Assembly (NCBI GenBank): GCA_018340375.1
Contig: JAFFJZ010000012.1
Location: 5,704,001-5,768,000, forward strand
Source of the DNA: Gonatopus flavifemur
Lineage: Eukaryota > Arthropoda > Insecta > Hymenoptera > Dryinidae
Direction of reading: 5' to 3'
Length of the DNA: 64,000 bases
Below the pieces are notes generated by a model. It had not been told where the DNA came from. It saw nothing but the letters and a program-made list of their open reading frames with translations, and did no database searches. Positions 23,036 through 34,768 of this stretch are shown here, piece after piece (within the stretch, counting starts at the first letter, position 1; each line of letters starts with the position of its first letter). The position numbers were made by a program, and so were the translations under genes.

Positions 23036-23304
23036 CACTGTTAAAAAAATCTGTCTTAAACTTAACAATACTATTATGGAGTTTTTTACATAAACATTTT
23101 AATCAATTTCGTAAGAAATTTTGTATGAAATTTCATATTTTCATATTAAATTTCATGTTTTCATAATCAATTTAATAATTATTCTTAAATTTAATATGGA
23201 AATATGAAATTTCATAAAAAATTTCGTATGAAATTTCATAAAATGTTTATGTAAAAAACTTCATAATATTATTGTTAAGTTCAAGACAGATTTTTCCAAC
23301 AGTG
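23036..23304. mobile_element. CACTG-family foldback MITE, TA flanked
   Basis: Ends CACTGTTAAAAAAATCTGTC and GACAGATTTTTCCAACAGTG with arms of about 120 bp. TA on both sides (23034-23035 and 23305-23306). A closely related copy is at 25390-25615. Confidence 0.88.
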
Positions 23305-23306
23305 TA

Positions 23307-25387
23307 CCAACGTGTCTCGGTCTAGGCATCGAAATCTCTACCTTGGCATTGAAATCTCTCCTCAAGTTCGCAACGTTAATGACTCTCTGATAAAAATAAT
23401 TTCAGATAGCTGCCACGCCAGGGAAAATTACTGTACCTCAATGTACTTCACATAACTGTATTTGGAATTGACGAAAGAATGAAAATTCAAAATTGATAAT
23501 AAAAGAATATTGAATTGACGCGCGATCACCTCGCGAGCGTGTGACTGTATGTAATCGAAAGTTGCCTGATGCACGCGTCAAGTACATCTCCGTTCGCCAC
23601 GTTTAGTTGACGTTACCACCATCAATCGACTCTCACCCGATTACCCAGTTTTGTTTATGCCCCACGACGCGCGTTTGTACGTTTACGCGCGGTACTCGTC
23701 CCTCCGATTCTAAGGATCTATGACAAGGATAGATCGTTTATGTAGAAATTAATTTAACGTTATCGCCATTTTGTATACACGTACGTACATTGTTTTATCA
23801 TCAATCTCGGAATTATATAACTTGGATTCTTCGAATCAGGTTCTAACAGCAATGATGTTACCTTAGCGAGTGAAGGATCGAGTTAAAAGACGAATGATGA
23901 ACGTCAATTGAAATGCAAATTTCGGATCAACGATATTGCGTTTGAAATAATTTATGTTGATTCCTGAATCGACAGAGACTGTTTTTTGTTTTTTTATATT
24001 CAATAATTGTATTCGAATTCCAGGGGGAAACATTTGACGTTGATTATATAAGAAAAATTTAGTCGTTTTGGTAAAAATATCAACCTGATTTTGACTTGTC
24101 ACCCCCATCGAAGAGAATAAAATCGTCAAGAATAATCGAATCGATGGAGCAATCACGTCTTTGCTCTTGACCATAAATACCCACTGGCTTCGATTGAACG
24201 AGTTATAACGTTACCCATTCAATTCCATCGGGAATACACCACATCTAATTTCATACTCTTCGACGGATTTGGACGTGGTTGAAAGAAAAACAGCCACGAC
24301 GGTACTCGAAGTATTGTGTTTCAAAGGAAATACAACTGCCCAAACCTGTTTTAAAGAGAAGAAACAACATTTTCCTGATTCTTGAGTGGGATATTTTTGT
24401 TTAAATCATCTTACTTGCTTCGAAAGAGCTTCTTGCAGAAAAGTTTCTTGTTAATCTGACTTTTCTGGTTTAATTTATATACGTAATCGTGACATCACTA
24501 TTAGTTTTTCATTAGCCTCGCTTCGACATTCGCTATTCGTCATCTCAACTCAACATTTTATTGATAAAGTTCGAGAACTTGAGGAAAAAGATAGTAGGAT
24601 GATAAATTTCTTGAAGTATCAGAGTTTATCGCTTCCCATCACTTTGAAAATTAGCGTTTCCACGTTTATCGAGAAGCATCGTAACCAGAGCACGTTTCGA
24701 GTAACAGTTCCATCGCACGCTTACCGCTCTTCTTTGCTACTTTCAATGAAAATTGCATTTTATTCTATGCAACGAGTGAATGCGTAAGATCCAACACCGG
24801 CGACGATCGACGACCGGTGTTCGATTCTCCGCACGCTAGAACAAATAGAGATCTTTCTTGGGTAACATTGGAAAGTACGAAGCTATAAATAGGATAATAT
24901 TCTTCGTCTCATGAACGAACACTATCACCATTATTTATTTAATTGACTTGAATACCTTCGTACGTGTATACACGTATCTATATATAAACACGATCAAAAT
25001 AACAACTTGCAACTTGCGGACTTGGGCGGCTGTTTTACTATCTAAGTAGGAATCTAACGACAAGCTGTACTACATTCACTTTTAGGATGAAAAGAGTGTT
25101 ACTTGAAATAGAATGATTATAAATTCTTCTCTTTTCGCTGATTTTTTCTTCTGCTTCTTCTTCTTTTTCTCCATGTCATTCACACCGTTTACTACCGGCT
25201 GACTATACTCGTAACGTAAATCAACCATATTTCGAGTGAATTTTACGTGAAATGGATTTATCGGGAATGAACAGACGTTGAATGGATAATGGTTTCGAAT
25301 GGAAACTCAATGCCAATTTATTTTAAAATATTCTGCTCGAATACCGATGTGAATGCATATAATAAAACGCAACGAGGATTTCTTCGG
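23307..25387. other. Intergenic, includes a CpG-rich patch
   Basis: About 23515-23715 is richer in CG dinucleotides than its surroundings (GACGCGCGATCACCTCGCGA and TACGTTTACGCGCGG). This could be a promoter or enhancer, or an old exon. On the minus strand, an ATG at 25229 opens a short Lys-rich frame (MVDLRYEYSQPVVNG...) ending near a possible donor. Neither is strong enough to call a gene. Confidence 0.3.
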
Positions 25388-25389
25388 TA

Positions 25390-25615
25390 CACTGTTAGAA
25401 AAATCTGTCTCAAACTTAACAATACCATTATGAAGTTTTTTACATAATCATTTTATTAAATTTCATGTTTTTCATATTAAATTCAATAATCGTTCTTAAA
25501 TTTAATATGGAAATATGAAATTTCATAAAAAATTTTGTATGAAATTTAATAAAATGTTTATGTAAAAAACTTCATAATAGTATTGCTAAGTTTAAGACAG
25601 ATTTTTCTAACAGCG
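25390..25615. mobile_element. CACTG-family foldback MITE, second copy
   Basis: Ends CACTGTTAGAAAAATCTGTC and GACAGATTTTTCTAACAGCG with TA on both sides (25388-25389 and 25616-25617). It matches the 23036-23304 element along both arms but is shorter in the middle. Confidence 0.88.
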
Positions 25616-25785
25616 TAATAAATTTTTCTCATAGGGTAAAGAGAAATTATTCAAAGTTAAACGATGATCGTGATTACTTGAATTGATAATTCAAGTAATT
25701 TTTATACAAACTACTGCACAAAGTTCGACGGAATGTGGCTTGAAAACTGTCTCGGCATTTTGTTCGATGAAGAGGGCTAGGACTT

Positions 25786-26000
25786 TTGATGTTGCTGAAG
25801 TTTGAATCGTTTATTGAAACGGATTAGCGCTCGAACAACACAATATTCAGCCGTTGGAGACCAAAAATTTTGTAGTACATTCTTCGAACGATTTTCTCAG
25901 TTCCAAGGAATTGATTCGAGGTGAAAAATAACGATGGTTCATCAAATTTTGTGAGTTTAAAATTTCGGTTCATTTCTAATTTGCGTCTACAAATAAGCCA
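25786..26000. repeat. Diverged partner of the 32556-32762 foldback repeat
   Basis: Starts TTGCTGAAGTTTGAATCGTT and follows the 32556 copy through AGTACATTCTT...GATTTTCTCAGTTCCAA. The right inverted end is no longer visible. Confidence 0.6.
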
Positions 26001-26818
26001 ATTGGGATTCAAGATGAAAATGAATTCTCGAATCATAATATTGTCCTCGTAATTATCTGAATTTCAAAACATTTTGAATTCAATTTTCAACATTCCACCG
26101 AGAGGATTTAATCGATGATTCCTGATCTTTCGATATCACCGTTTATGGAAAACAAAATCGAAAAATCATTCATTGGAAGCAATTAGTGGGAGATTTTGAT
26201 CTTGAGAAGATTCAAAATTGATAGAGTCATGTGATAAGAATGAAATTAAGTACAGAAGACAACAAGAAACACGAAAGAGTGTAATTACCAAGTTGTATGC
26301 AAAAATTACATCTCCAATCGTCATAAATCAGCAATCGGGATAACGATCTATTGTCGTTTTTCACAAACTTCATGTCTTGACAGCCGATGAAAATGCAGAA
26401 AGTATTGCACGACACTCGTTAGATCACTCCAATCTTACGTTTTTATTCTTTTATTCGGGTTTTTACTCTCATATTTGCTTATTAAGTATCAAAATGATTT
26501 ATAATTACAGTCAGTCACGCCGCGATACGTTCGAATGGAGTTTCTTGACGTATCGTTTACAGCCGATCATCTCCTTGTCCTTATACTTTGTAGTCTTTTT
26601 TTTTTGTAGATGATTAGAAATAAAGTTTTTTAGGTGAATTTAAATTGAAGTTCGAGTGCGGTTGATCGGAAGCAACGTTGATCCCAACATCGTAAACCAT
26701 TCTGGTTTACTTTCAGTTACTTTTTGGCAGGGTTGGGAAAAACACGACCCATTTGGGTTTTTTCGGATTTTTCAGTTTTTTCCAATCTTTTATTGTTATT
26801 TGTAACTCAATATGATAA
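26001..26818. other. Intergenic, nothing recognised
   Basis: AT-rich. Short frames here have no coding-like features. Confidence 0.45.
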
Positions 26819-27588
26819 CCCGCGTAGAAATTGACGGATGGTCCAGTACCGGCTCAATACAGGCTACCAGTGTGCAACCGTTGGCGGCCGGTGTCGGTCG
26901 GAATACGGAATGATAATGCCAAATAACTCTGCTCCGGTACCGGTTACCAACATCAATTCAGTACTGGAAATCAGTGTTTTGTTCCGACATTGAGAACTAA
27001 TACTACTAGTATTGATCGGTATTCAAGTACCAACGACTGTTACTCAACCGTTATTTGCGCTGTTGTGCACGGAGAAAAAGGAATTCGCTGTGGCAGCGAA
27101 ATCTACTTTTGCTGGGTTCCTTTTGCCAGAGCAGCAAATTTTCTGCTGTGACAGCAAACTATTTGCTGTTCCAGCAATCTTGTTGGCTGCGACAGTGAAT
27201 TTTTAGCTGTGGCAGCAAAAAATGTTTGCTATCCCAGCAAAATTTGTTTGCTATTCCGTATATAATACTGAAAATTTGCTGGCGGAGCAAACATTTTTTG
27301 CTGCCACAGCTAAACATTGCTGTCGTAACTGACACGATTGCTGTTATAGCAAATTTTTAGCTAGGTCAGCAAAAAATTTTGCTATTCTATATGTAATACC
27401 TCGATTTGCTGCGTCAGCAAATTTTTTCTCTCCGTGTAACTTTGGAAGGTTTTGAATGCATTATCAAAATTTCTGCACTAGGGGAATTTAGAGTGAGATT
27501 TACTATTGGATCGTAGGATGACCGCCAACGGTTGCAAACTAGCAGCCTGTATCCAGCCGGTATTGGACCATTTGTCAATTTCTACGTG
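26819..27588. mobile_element. Element with long TIRs related to the CCCATGTGG family
   Basis: The left end CCCGCGTAGAAATTGACGG and the inverse of the right end (CACGTAGAAATTGACAAATGG) match over about 68 bp. They include GGTCCARTACCGGCT and TGCAACCGTTGGCGG. A CACGG element (27068-27436) is nested inside, and a CACTG foldback is inserted at its right tip (27589). Confidence 0.72.
27068..27436. mobile_element. CACGG-family element made of GCTGNNNCAGCAAA repeats
   Basis: Ends CACGGAGAAAAAGGAATT and AATTTTTTCTCTCCGTG; TG precedes the left end and TA follows the right. The interior is a run of short imperfect words (GCTGTGGCAGCAAA, GCTATCCCAGCAAA) in both orientations, giving a self-complementary array. 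Confidence 0.75.
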
Positions 27589-27810
27589 CACTGAAAAAAA
27601 GACTGGTAACAGTTATCAAATGATATTTTTGAATATGACCAATCAAATATTCGATAACATTAATCGAATATTCAATAATGTTTATAAATCATGTTTATAA
27701 TTATCGAATATTTAATAGATATTATTGATATTCAATTAATGTTATCGAATATTTGATTGGTCATATTCAAGAATATCATTTGATAACTGTGACCTGCCTT
27801 TTTTTCAGTG
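27589..27810. mobile_element. CACTG-family foldback MITE with TG flanks
   Basis: Ends CACTGAAAAAAAGACTGG and CCTGCCTTTTTTTCAGTG. Arms of about 100 bp pair through GTTATCAAATGATATT and ATGACCAATCAAATATTCGA. TG on both sides (27587-27588 and 27811-27812). Confidence 0.85.
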
Positions 27811-29385
27811 TGGCCAATCAAGTCTTCTCTCAAAGTATACGAGATATTTATTCACATTGGTTCGGTGCTGAATCAACGTTGGAGGCCAACGCTTGCGTAT
27901 TAAAATTGTGCCGTTGTTAACCCAACATTGGTGGAAAAGTGGTCAATAACGGTTGGTTCAAATATCGAACCCGTACCGATACAAATTTAAAATAAAGTCG
28001 GTTAAGTACCGAACCGCAATCGGCAGACAACCGTTGGGGGCCCATACCTTTGCAGTACCGATCCGTTCGTCACCATCGGCTCAGTATCGGAATTTCGGCG
28101 AGCTAGCGGCGGGAGAAGGTACAAAATGGACCGCACTGTAGCACACGTAGTAATCACGGGGGGGGGGGATTGGATTAAGTATCAAAATCATATGAAATGA
28201 TAATGGTTTGAATATGAATGGGGATGATTTTTATAGATTTTGAGACAATGAAATCAATGAGAATGGTGTCAAAGTCGTGCGAGAAAAATTTGGGTAGTTT
28301 TGACATAATTAATACGAGAAGAATCTTGGGTTATTCGATCAGGTGAATTAAGCGGAAGCATTTAATTGGATTTTTTAGTGTGACCGTGCTTTGTGGGATT
28401 TTTCATGGAGAATCAAATGGTGATGGTCTGAATCATTTACGCGCAACCGTTATACAGTATTTCCGCATGGAAGGTTAATAAAAACGCTGATCACATGGGA
28501 GTTTCTCGGTTTCCCTTTCATTCTCCGACTCAGCAGTTTATTTGGATTTTTTATTATGTGCATTCTTATAAATTTTGCTCTAATCATTTACACGCAACCG
28601 TTATCCCGAATTTCCGCACGAAACTTCGACCAAATTGCTAATTACATTCAATATTCTCGGTTTCCCTTTCATTCTCTGAGTCAGCATTTTATCTGAATTT
28701 TTTATCAGATGCATTCTGGTAGATTTTGGTCTACTGAATCGAATGGTAATGGTTCAAACCATTTAAACGCAACCGTTATTAATCATTGAATCGAGGCTGC
28801 CCAACCAGAAATTTACAACAGGCGCAGTACTGCACCAGTACTAGCCAAGACTGGCAGGATGCTGGCATTTGTCTGGAATGATAACGCTTTTCAGTACTGG
28901 GGATTGAGTACTGATACCATTTTTCGCAATCAGTGCAGGGCCAGTACTGGGTTAGTACCTGGCCGTTATTAAGTTCTCAGTTCTGATTTATCAGTACAGG
29001 CATAGTACTGTATTTTTATGTATCCAATACTGATCCCGTACGTGTTGGCCAAGTGTTGGAGACCCAATACTGGCACTGTACTTCACCTGTTGTCAACATT
29101 GGCATATTTCTGATTGTTCTGATTAGGTGGTTTAATTTTGCACTGGAAAAACTGTTTGGTTGGTGTGATTAAAAATTTCAGTGAATACGACTTCAACTGA
29201 ACATTAGTATAATTATATTCCCTTCAACTAAAAAATGTTGTTGCAACAAACGATATTTTCTGAACAATAAAATTACAATCTAGAATTTCCAGTCTTTCGC
29301 GGAATTTTTTTTGTTCAACTTGGAACTCGAATTCAACTACCGGAGCTCCTGAATTTTCGTTTGAATTCTCAGTAGAACTTTCACT
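27811..29385. other. Repeat-derived stretch with many CCAGTACTGG-type words
   Basis: 28810-29100 is dense in CCAGTACT/GTACTGG words like the right halves of copies A and C, so it is probably an old fragment of that family. 27840-28110 has related ACCGTTGG/GTACCGA words. A G11-type homopolymer lies near 28158. No gene seen. Confidence 0.5.
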
Positions 29386-29883
29386 ATGAACGTGGAAACA
29401 TTTTCAAAATTATTTACGATTATATATAAATTTAGATTTAAAAATAGAGATGAGTTTTTCGCTAAACATTCACGCGTTGCGTTAAGGATTCAACAGCAAT
29501 CAGGAAGGGCAGATGAGAGCAGTACTACTCCCACCAAATTTTCCCTCGGTTCAATCGATTCACAAAAAACGTATACCACGAGTTCGGATGAGAGTTCAAC
29601 AGCCGGTCTTGAGAACGATTTTTTCGATTTGCGAAGATCGTCGGTAGTCGGTTCAACGTTCCGAACGTGTTTTAATTGCTCGGACGGTCTACTGCATCGA
29701 AGGAATAACAAACGAAAAGCAATAAATTTTGTAATTTTTGTTCCAGTTAACTCATCTCGACCTACTTTGCTCTCCCACGAATTTATACGAGAGACAATAA
29801 CGTTTGAAAATACAAACATCGATTCTGAAATTCCTTTGAATCGCGATGAATCAAAATTGCAAAGAAAATACAAAACAAAGTGA
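29386..29883 (+). CDS. 165-codon ORF of unknown function, uncertain
   Basis: This is one of the longest intact frames outside recognised genes and palindromes. The middle part (RIQQQSGRADESSTTPTKFS through GSTFRTCFNCSDGLLHRR) has a Ser/Thr-rich, hydrophilic, protein-like composition and more GC than its flanks. The first ~30 and last ~40 codons are AT-rich and look less like coding. I recognise no domain, signal peptide or membrane segment. It may be one exon of a larger gene with unseen splice sites, an old retrocopy, or chance. Confidence 0.25.
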   Translation: MNVETFSKLFTIIYKFRFKNRDEFFAKHSRVALRIQQQSGRADESSTTPTKFSLGSIDSQKTYTTSSDESSTAGLENDFFDLRRSSVVGSTFRTCFNCSDGLLHRRNNKRKAINFVIFVPVNSSRPTLLSHEFIRETITFENTNIDSEIPLNRDESKLQRKYKTK

Positions 29884-30811
29884 AAAGAGCATTAAAAAAT
29901 CTTTCAAACACGTTTTATCGTGATTTTGAAATATGCACCGAGATTAACGACGTATAAGTCGGATGTTTAGCAACTACCTTGTGTTAATATGCCGGCTATT
30001 ATCGTACGTACTTGGATTTACTCGTATGTTCGGAACAAGCTACGAATAGGAACGATTCATATAAAATAATAATTTATTGCATTTTTTTTCGCTGCGTTGT
30101 TTCCTAAGTGACGTCATAAATCGATGAATCACAGATTTCCATCAATTTAATATCAACGTTAATGATTATAAAGTTTCACAAAGAACGAAGAGAACATTGT
30201 GTATTATGTTTTCCTGATACTATGGAGTTTTCTTTTTATTAAAATTTATATCAAATTTTTCTTTACCAACAATGGAATATCAGTATATGAGTTGTAATGA
30301 CACAAAAAAAACACCTCCTGAAGGAGGTTTGAAATCGCGAAAAGGGAAAAAACAAAGAAATGGCGTAAGATTTTTGCATTTTTACTTAGAGATACGCGTC
30401 GAAGTTCTTTTCGTATGTATATGGATGATGGATTTACATGCTCGATTATACGAGTATAATTATCGGGATTAGTTGTTTTTCCTTCCCTCGCAGAAAGTAT
30501 CTCGGCAAACTCGGTGAACCACATGAATATTCAAGGAGTACCGACTACTCTCGTGTCAACAGACCCGTGTGTAGGATTTTAAATCAATGAAATATGTAAA
30601 TCAGTGTATTTCTTGCTAACGTTTTTTCCCTTCGGATAAAACAATTATGCTTACTAGAAAATCTATCGAGTTGACGAGGAGGAGAAACCAGGACTTTGAT
30701 ATTTTGTATACGCCAAAAGAAAATGATGATAAATTGATTTGATACTAAAATACAGTGAATTTGGTTTGAATGGACAAATGATTTTAGAACTTTTTGAGAT
30801 TTTCAACAGGA
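29884..30811. other. Intergenic, nothing recognised
   Basis: AT-rich DNA. Short opposing frames at 30246-30524 are not convincing. Confidence 0.4.
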
Positions 30812-30813
30812 TA

Positions 30814-31111
30814 CCACACAGCACTCGTCTACAAGATATTTTCAGGAATAATCAAGAACAATGCAAGGAGTCTTATGCAACATGAATAAACATCTTTTAA
30901 AAGATTTGATCTTCAAGAACGTTTTCAGAAAGCTTTTAGAATTTTCTAACAGACAAATTTCTAAAAGGTTTCTGAAAAAGTTCTTGGAGATATATCTTTC
31001 AGAAGTAAGAACAGTTTAAGGCTTCTAAAACATGTCTATTCATGTTGCATAAGACTTTTCGCATTGTTCTTCATTATTTCTGAAGATATCTTTCAGACGA
31101 GTGTTGTGTGG
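30814..31111. mobile_element. CCACACAGC-family foldback MITE
   Basis: Ends CCACACAGCACTCGTCTACA and the inverse of CAGACGAGTGTTGTGTGG. The arms pair through CTTATGCAACATGAATA and TCTTCAAGAACGTTTTCAGA. TA precedes the left end; AG follows the right. The same family occurs at 31265 and 37627/41241. Confidence 0.8.
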
Positions 31112-31264
31112 AGAGTTATTGGTTCGTTCCTCCGGTTCACCATATATATTACAAAAATCTGAATACCGCCACAGATATTTCAGATGTTCAATGCATATTC
31201 CAAATGAATTGAACACTTAATGATCTTCAATTATATACAAACTATTATTTCCAAACGGTATTTA

Positions 31265-31568
31265 CCCACACAGCACTTTTGGTCTTCAAGATATCTTGAG
31301 GAACTGTTCAGAAAAGTTTAAAAAGTCTTATGCAGCATGAAAAGATATCCTTAAGATGTCTAAAACAGTTCTTACTTCTAAAAAACATCTAAAAGATATC
31401 TTTTAGAAGATCTAAAACTTTTCTTCCGAGATTATATCTTTTAGACATCTTATAGAAATCTTTTAGCAGTCAGAACTGTTTTGGATCTGTTAAAGATATC
31501 TTTTCATGTTGCATAAGACTTCTTAAATTTGGCTTGAGATATCTTTTAGAACTGATACGCTGTGTGGG
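31265..31568. mobile_element. CCACACAGC-family foldback MITE, second copy
   Basis: Ends CCCACACAGC / GCTGTGTGGG, with the same internal CTTATGCARCATGAAAAGAT arms as the copy at 30814. TA on the left, TG on the right. Only about 150 bp separate the two copies. Confidence 0.78.
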
Positions 31569-32555
31569 TGGTTTTGTGTCCTGGATTTTTAGGAATTACA
31601 AAATTCAGATAATTTTCCAATGTCTTTCACCTGGCGAAATATGACATTGTCTTTCTCTTAAGATTGAATATATTCAATTTATACAACACAATGTACATTG
31701 AACGGTTAAGAAGATTGATACATCCACAAAAATCTTTAGAATAGAAACAATTTCTGTTGATTCGCTGATTCGACGACAATTCCATTTTTCTTATGCTGCG
31801 GTGAGAGTATCTTTTAAAAAGATCTATTATTATACAAACATCTAACGACTCAAGAATATTCCAAGTTCTTCACGATTCATGAAAAAACACGTGACAAGAG
31901 TACACTTGTGAATTCCAGTTCTTCAGTATTAGGAAGTAATAATATTCAATCTGTTCTATTGACTTCTTGACGAAGATGATGATTAATTAAAGATCTACGA
32001 GAGAGTATCGATGAGGATATGATCGTAAAACCATTATTACCGTCAAAGGACATTTAGCATACAATCTCTCACTCATATGCCATCGGGTCAATGTAAGCGA
32101 TTCAAAGAAACTATGATAATTTCATTCGTTAGTTCAACGATTACGTGACTGACAAAAAATTAAACAAATCTCATAATCCGTGTGACATCTCTCGTGCTCA
32201 GACTGGTTGAATTTCGCGGCACGTACGACACGACGATAATGATACATTCGACGAATTTTCATTGTTTTTTCATTTGTTTTCCTTCTTTATTTTCATCGTT
32301 TATAAAAAACGATATATATATATATTTCATACTCGGAATAAAAAAATCTCTGGTATCAATAAACACGTGCATTCATTGACGTACTTCTCTATTATTCTCT
32401 TCCATTATCGCTTGCGTGAAAATATCTTCTCGCCATTTTTTTAAAAACGAGTAAAAAGAGTAGCAAAGTATTCTCGTTTACAAATATTTGTACTCCATTT
32501 TTTTGCGAATCCTTTTTGGAATTTGTAACAAAGATCCGCTATCGATTTATCATGC
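31569..32555. other. Intergenic, nothing recognised
   Basis: AT-rich; includes a (TA)n run near 32310. No gene or inverted-repeat pair found. Confidence 0.4.
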
Positions 32556-32762
32556 TGCTGAAGTTTGGATCGTTTATTGAAACGAATTGGTAATAGAATA
32601 ACCTGATACTCGGTTATTAAAAACTCTCAACCTCGCAGTACATTCTTTAAACAATGTTTCTAGTTCCAAAGTATTGATTCGAGAAGACGAACACCAAAGA
32701 TTTATCGAATATTGTGAGTTTGAATTTTCGTTTTGTTTCTATAAACGATTCAAACTTCAGCA
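32556..32762. mobile_element. Small foldback element, TGCTGAAGTTTG ends
   Basis: TGCTGAAGTTTGGATCGTTT at the left is repeated inversely at the right (AAACGATTCAAACTTCAGCA), over about 20 bp with one difference. No duplication is clear. A diverged partner is at 25786-26000. Confidence 0.6.
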
Positions 32763-33287
32763 ACGTGATTTATCGGCAAACTCGTTTCTGACAATCGATC
32801 GGATCACATTTTTTTCCAATGAATCAAAATGATCAGAAAGAGAGTTTTTTCAGTGGGTCTGCGAATGAACTCTAATTGTATACATCTTTGACTTGAGATC
32901 TATGCGAACAAAAGAATATTCGAATACACAGTTCTTGGTTTTACAGCTTGTGGCAAATCAACGATTCTGTGTGACTTTTCTTGCCGGCACATTTTTCACA
33001 TTTTTTTTTACATCCACTGCCCTGAAATCCAGTCTTCGTTGGGTGGATTTACGAATTTTTTAGAGCAAAAGATACCGGTACCAGTCCGTTGATGCACAAT
33101 TGTTGCCTCCGAGTCTCATATGACTCAAAAAAAACTCGTGATCCGAATCACCCCATATACTATTTGGGAGAAAACATTCATCTGCTCGTGAAGGACGTGT
33201 TAATATTGTCTGAATAATTTACTCATCTAAGTCAATACATCACGAACTATAAATATGAATCGGATTGACATGATTTTCAACGTATCT
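32763..33287. other. Intergenic, nothing recognised
   Basis: No gene or repeat recognised. Confidence 0.4.
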
Positions 33288-33289
33288 TG

Positions 33290-33501
33290 CACAGAAAAAA
33301 AAACTATCTTGTATCAAGACAATATTGTTTTCGTTATATATGAAACACGGATTGTCTCAGTTCAATGCAATTTGTTTTGAATCAAACACAGGACAAAACA
33401 AAATTCTTGATTCAAAGCAAGTTGCATTGAACTGAGACAATCCGTGTTTCATATATAACGAAAACAATATTTTCTTGATACAAGATAGTTTTTTTTCTGT
33501 G
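33290..33501. mobile_element. CACAG-family foldback MITE with TG flanks
   Basis: A palindrome with ends CACAGAAAAAAAAACTATCT and AGATAGTTTTTTTTCTGTG. Arms of about 90 bp pair through TGAAACACGGATTGTCTCAG. TG on both sides (33288-33289 and 33502-33503). Confidence 0.85.
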
Positions 33502-34156
33502 TGTCCATGAAAATTTGAAGAATCGCGATAGCGTTTTTACACCAGCGATAAAATTCTTTTCTATGCACACGATGCTACAACTTATATCATTGCCCAGAAC
33601 TAAACGATGTGCGTTATGGTCATGTTGTCCTTTTTCACAGTAGTTGGTGAGATTGTTTAAGCACTTACACGTTAAAAGAGTATAATATGCTTATTTTGAT
33701 CCGATTCGCATTGGTTTACCCTAATTATTTGCTCGCTGGATTCAATTTTCAAGATTTCGGGTATTAATTTTCCCAGCGAACAACGAATATAGGAATGAAA
33801 CAAATTTTCTACATTTATTATTCTTTGAAATAACGATACGTTGATACGATCTTACGGTTATTCCTTGAGAGAATGAAGCACGAGAATCAAAACATTTTTT
33901 CTTTATTGCAATATAATGTGCACTCGCGTAATCGCAACTCGTGAGTGAATGCATATTCGTGAAATATATATATACTTATTCACACAATAAAAAGTAAAAC
34001 TGATTTTCAATCTGAATATCAGCTTATTTCAAGATGCAGCCAAAACTAGCGCTGTTTGAGCTGAAAGTAAGCACCGAAAACAAATGCCGACATAATGAAA
34101 GAGACTGAATTTCAGTAAAGATTTCAAATAAGATGTCGCCGCCCTTTTTACAGTGT
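33502..34156. other. Intergenic, nothing recognised
   Basis: Ends with TTTTTACAGTG at 34146-34155, which looks like the right tip of a CACTG-type element whose other end I could not find. Confidence 0.4.
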
Positions 34157-34768
34157 CCCAAGCAGCAACAGAAGTTCGAAGTGTATACGAAATAAAAACG
34201 TTCGTAGAATGTACGAATGAGATACGAAGAACATATCGAATGAGACTGTTTTAAATATACTTAGAACGTACACAGAACATTTGGAATGTACGATATTCAT
34301 TCAATCGACGTTCGATTGACGTACCATCGTATATTCGATTACATACGTTCGATGAATATGGATAGCACATATGAAACGCTCCCATTGGAATGTGTATAGA
34401 ACATATTTCGAATATTCGAAGAACGTTCATAGTATATTTTGGTGCTACTTCCCAAGCAGCAACAGAATTTCAAAGTATATACGAAATAGAAACGTTCGTA
34501 GAATGTACGAATGAGATACGAAGAACATATAATGAACGTTCCTGGAATGTTCGAATGAGACTGTTTCAAATATACTTAGAACGTACATAGTACATTCGAA
34601 ATGTACGATATTCATTCAATCGACGTTCAATTAACGTGCCGTCGTATATTCGATTACATACGTTCGATGAATATGCATAGCACCTATGAAACAGTCTCAT
34701 TCGAATGCGCATAGAACATATTTCGAATATTCGAAGAACATCCATAGTATATTCTGGTGCTACTTGGG
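34157..34768. repeat. Two head-to-tail copies of a CCCAAG(C/T)AGCA-ended element
   Basis: Copy 1 starts CCCAAGCAGCAACAGAAGTT at 34157. Copy 2 starts with the same word at 34451. Both contain TACGAATGAGATACGAAGAA and ATTCATTCAATCGACGTTC. The array ends GGTGCTACTTGGG, the inverse of the start. It is related to the short elements at 45016 and 47448. Confidence 0.75.

Noticed and set aside
25100..25229. Minus-strand start MVDLRYEYSQPVVNG with a Lys run, as N-terminus of the transporter gene
   Set aside because: The only nearby donor-like site gives the wrong phase for the transporter exon at 15140-15390; no other support.
30246..30524. 92-codon minus-strand ORF MWFTEFAEILSAREG...
   Set aside because: AT-rich, no splice context, no recognisable family.
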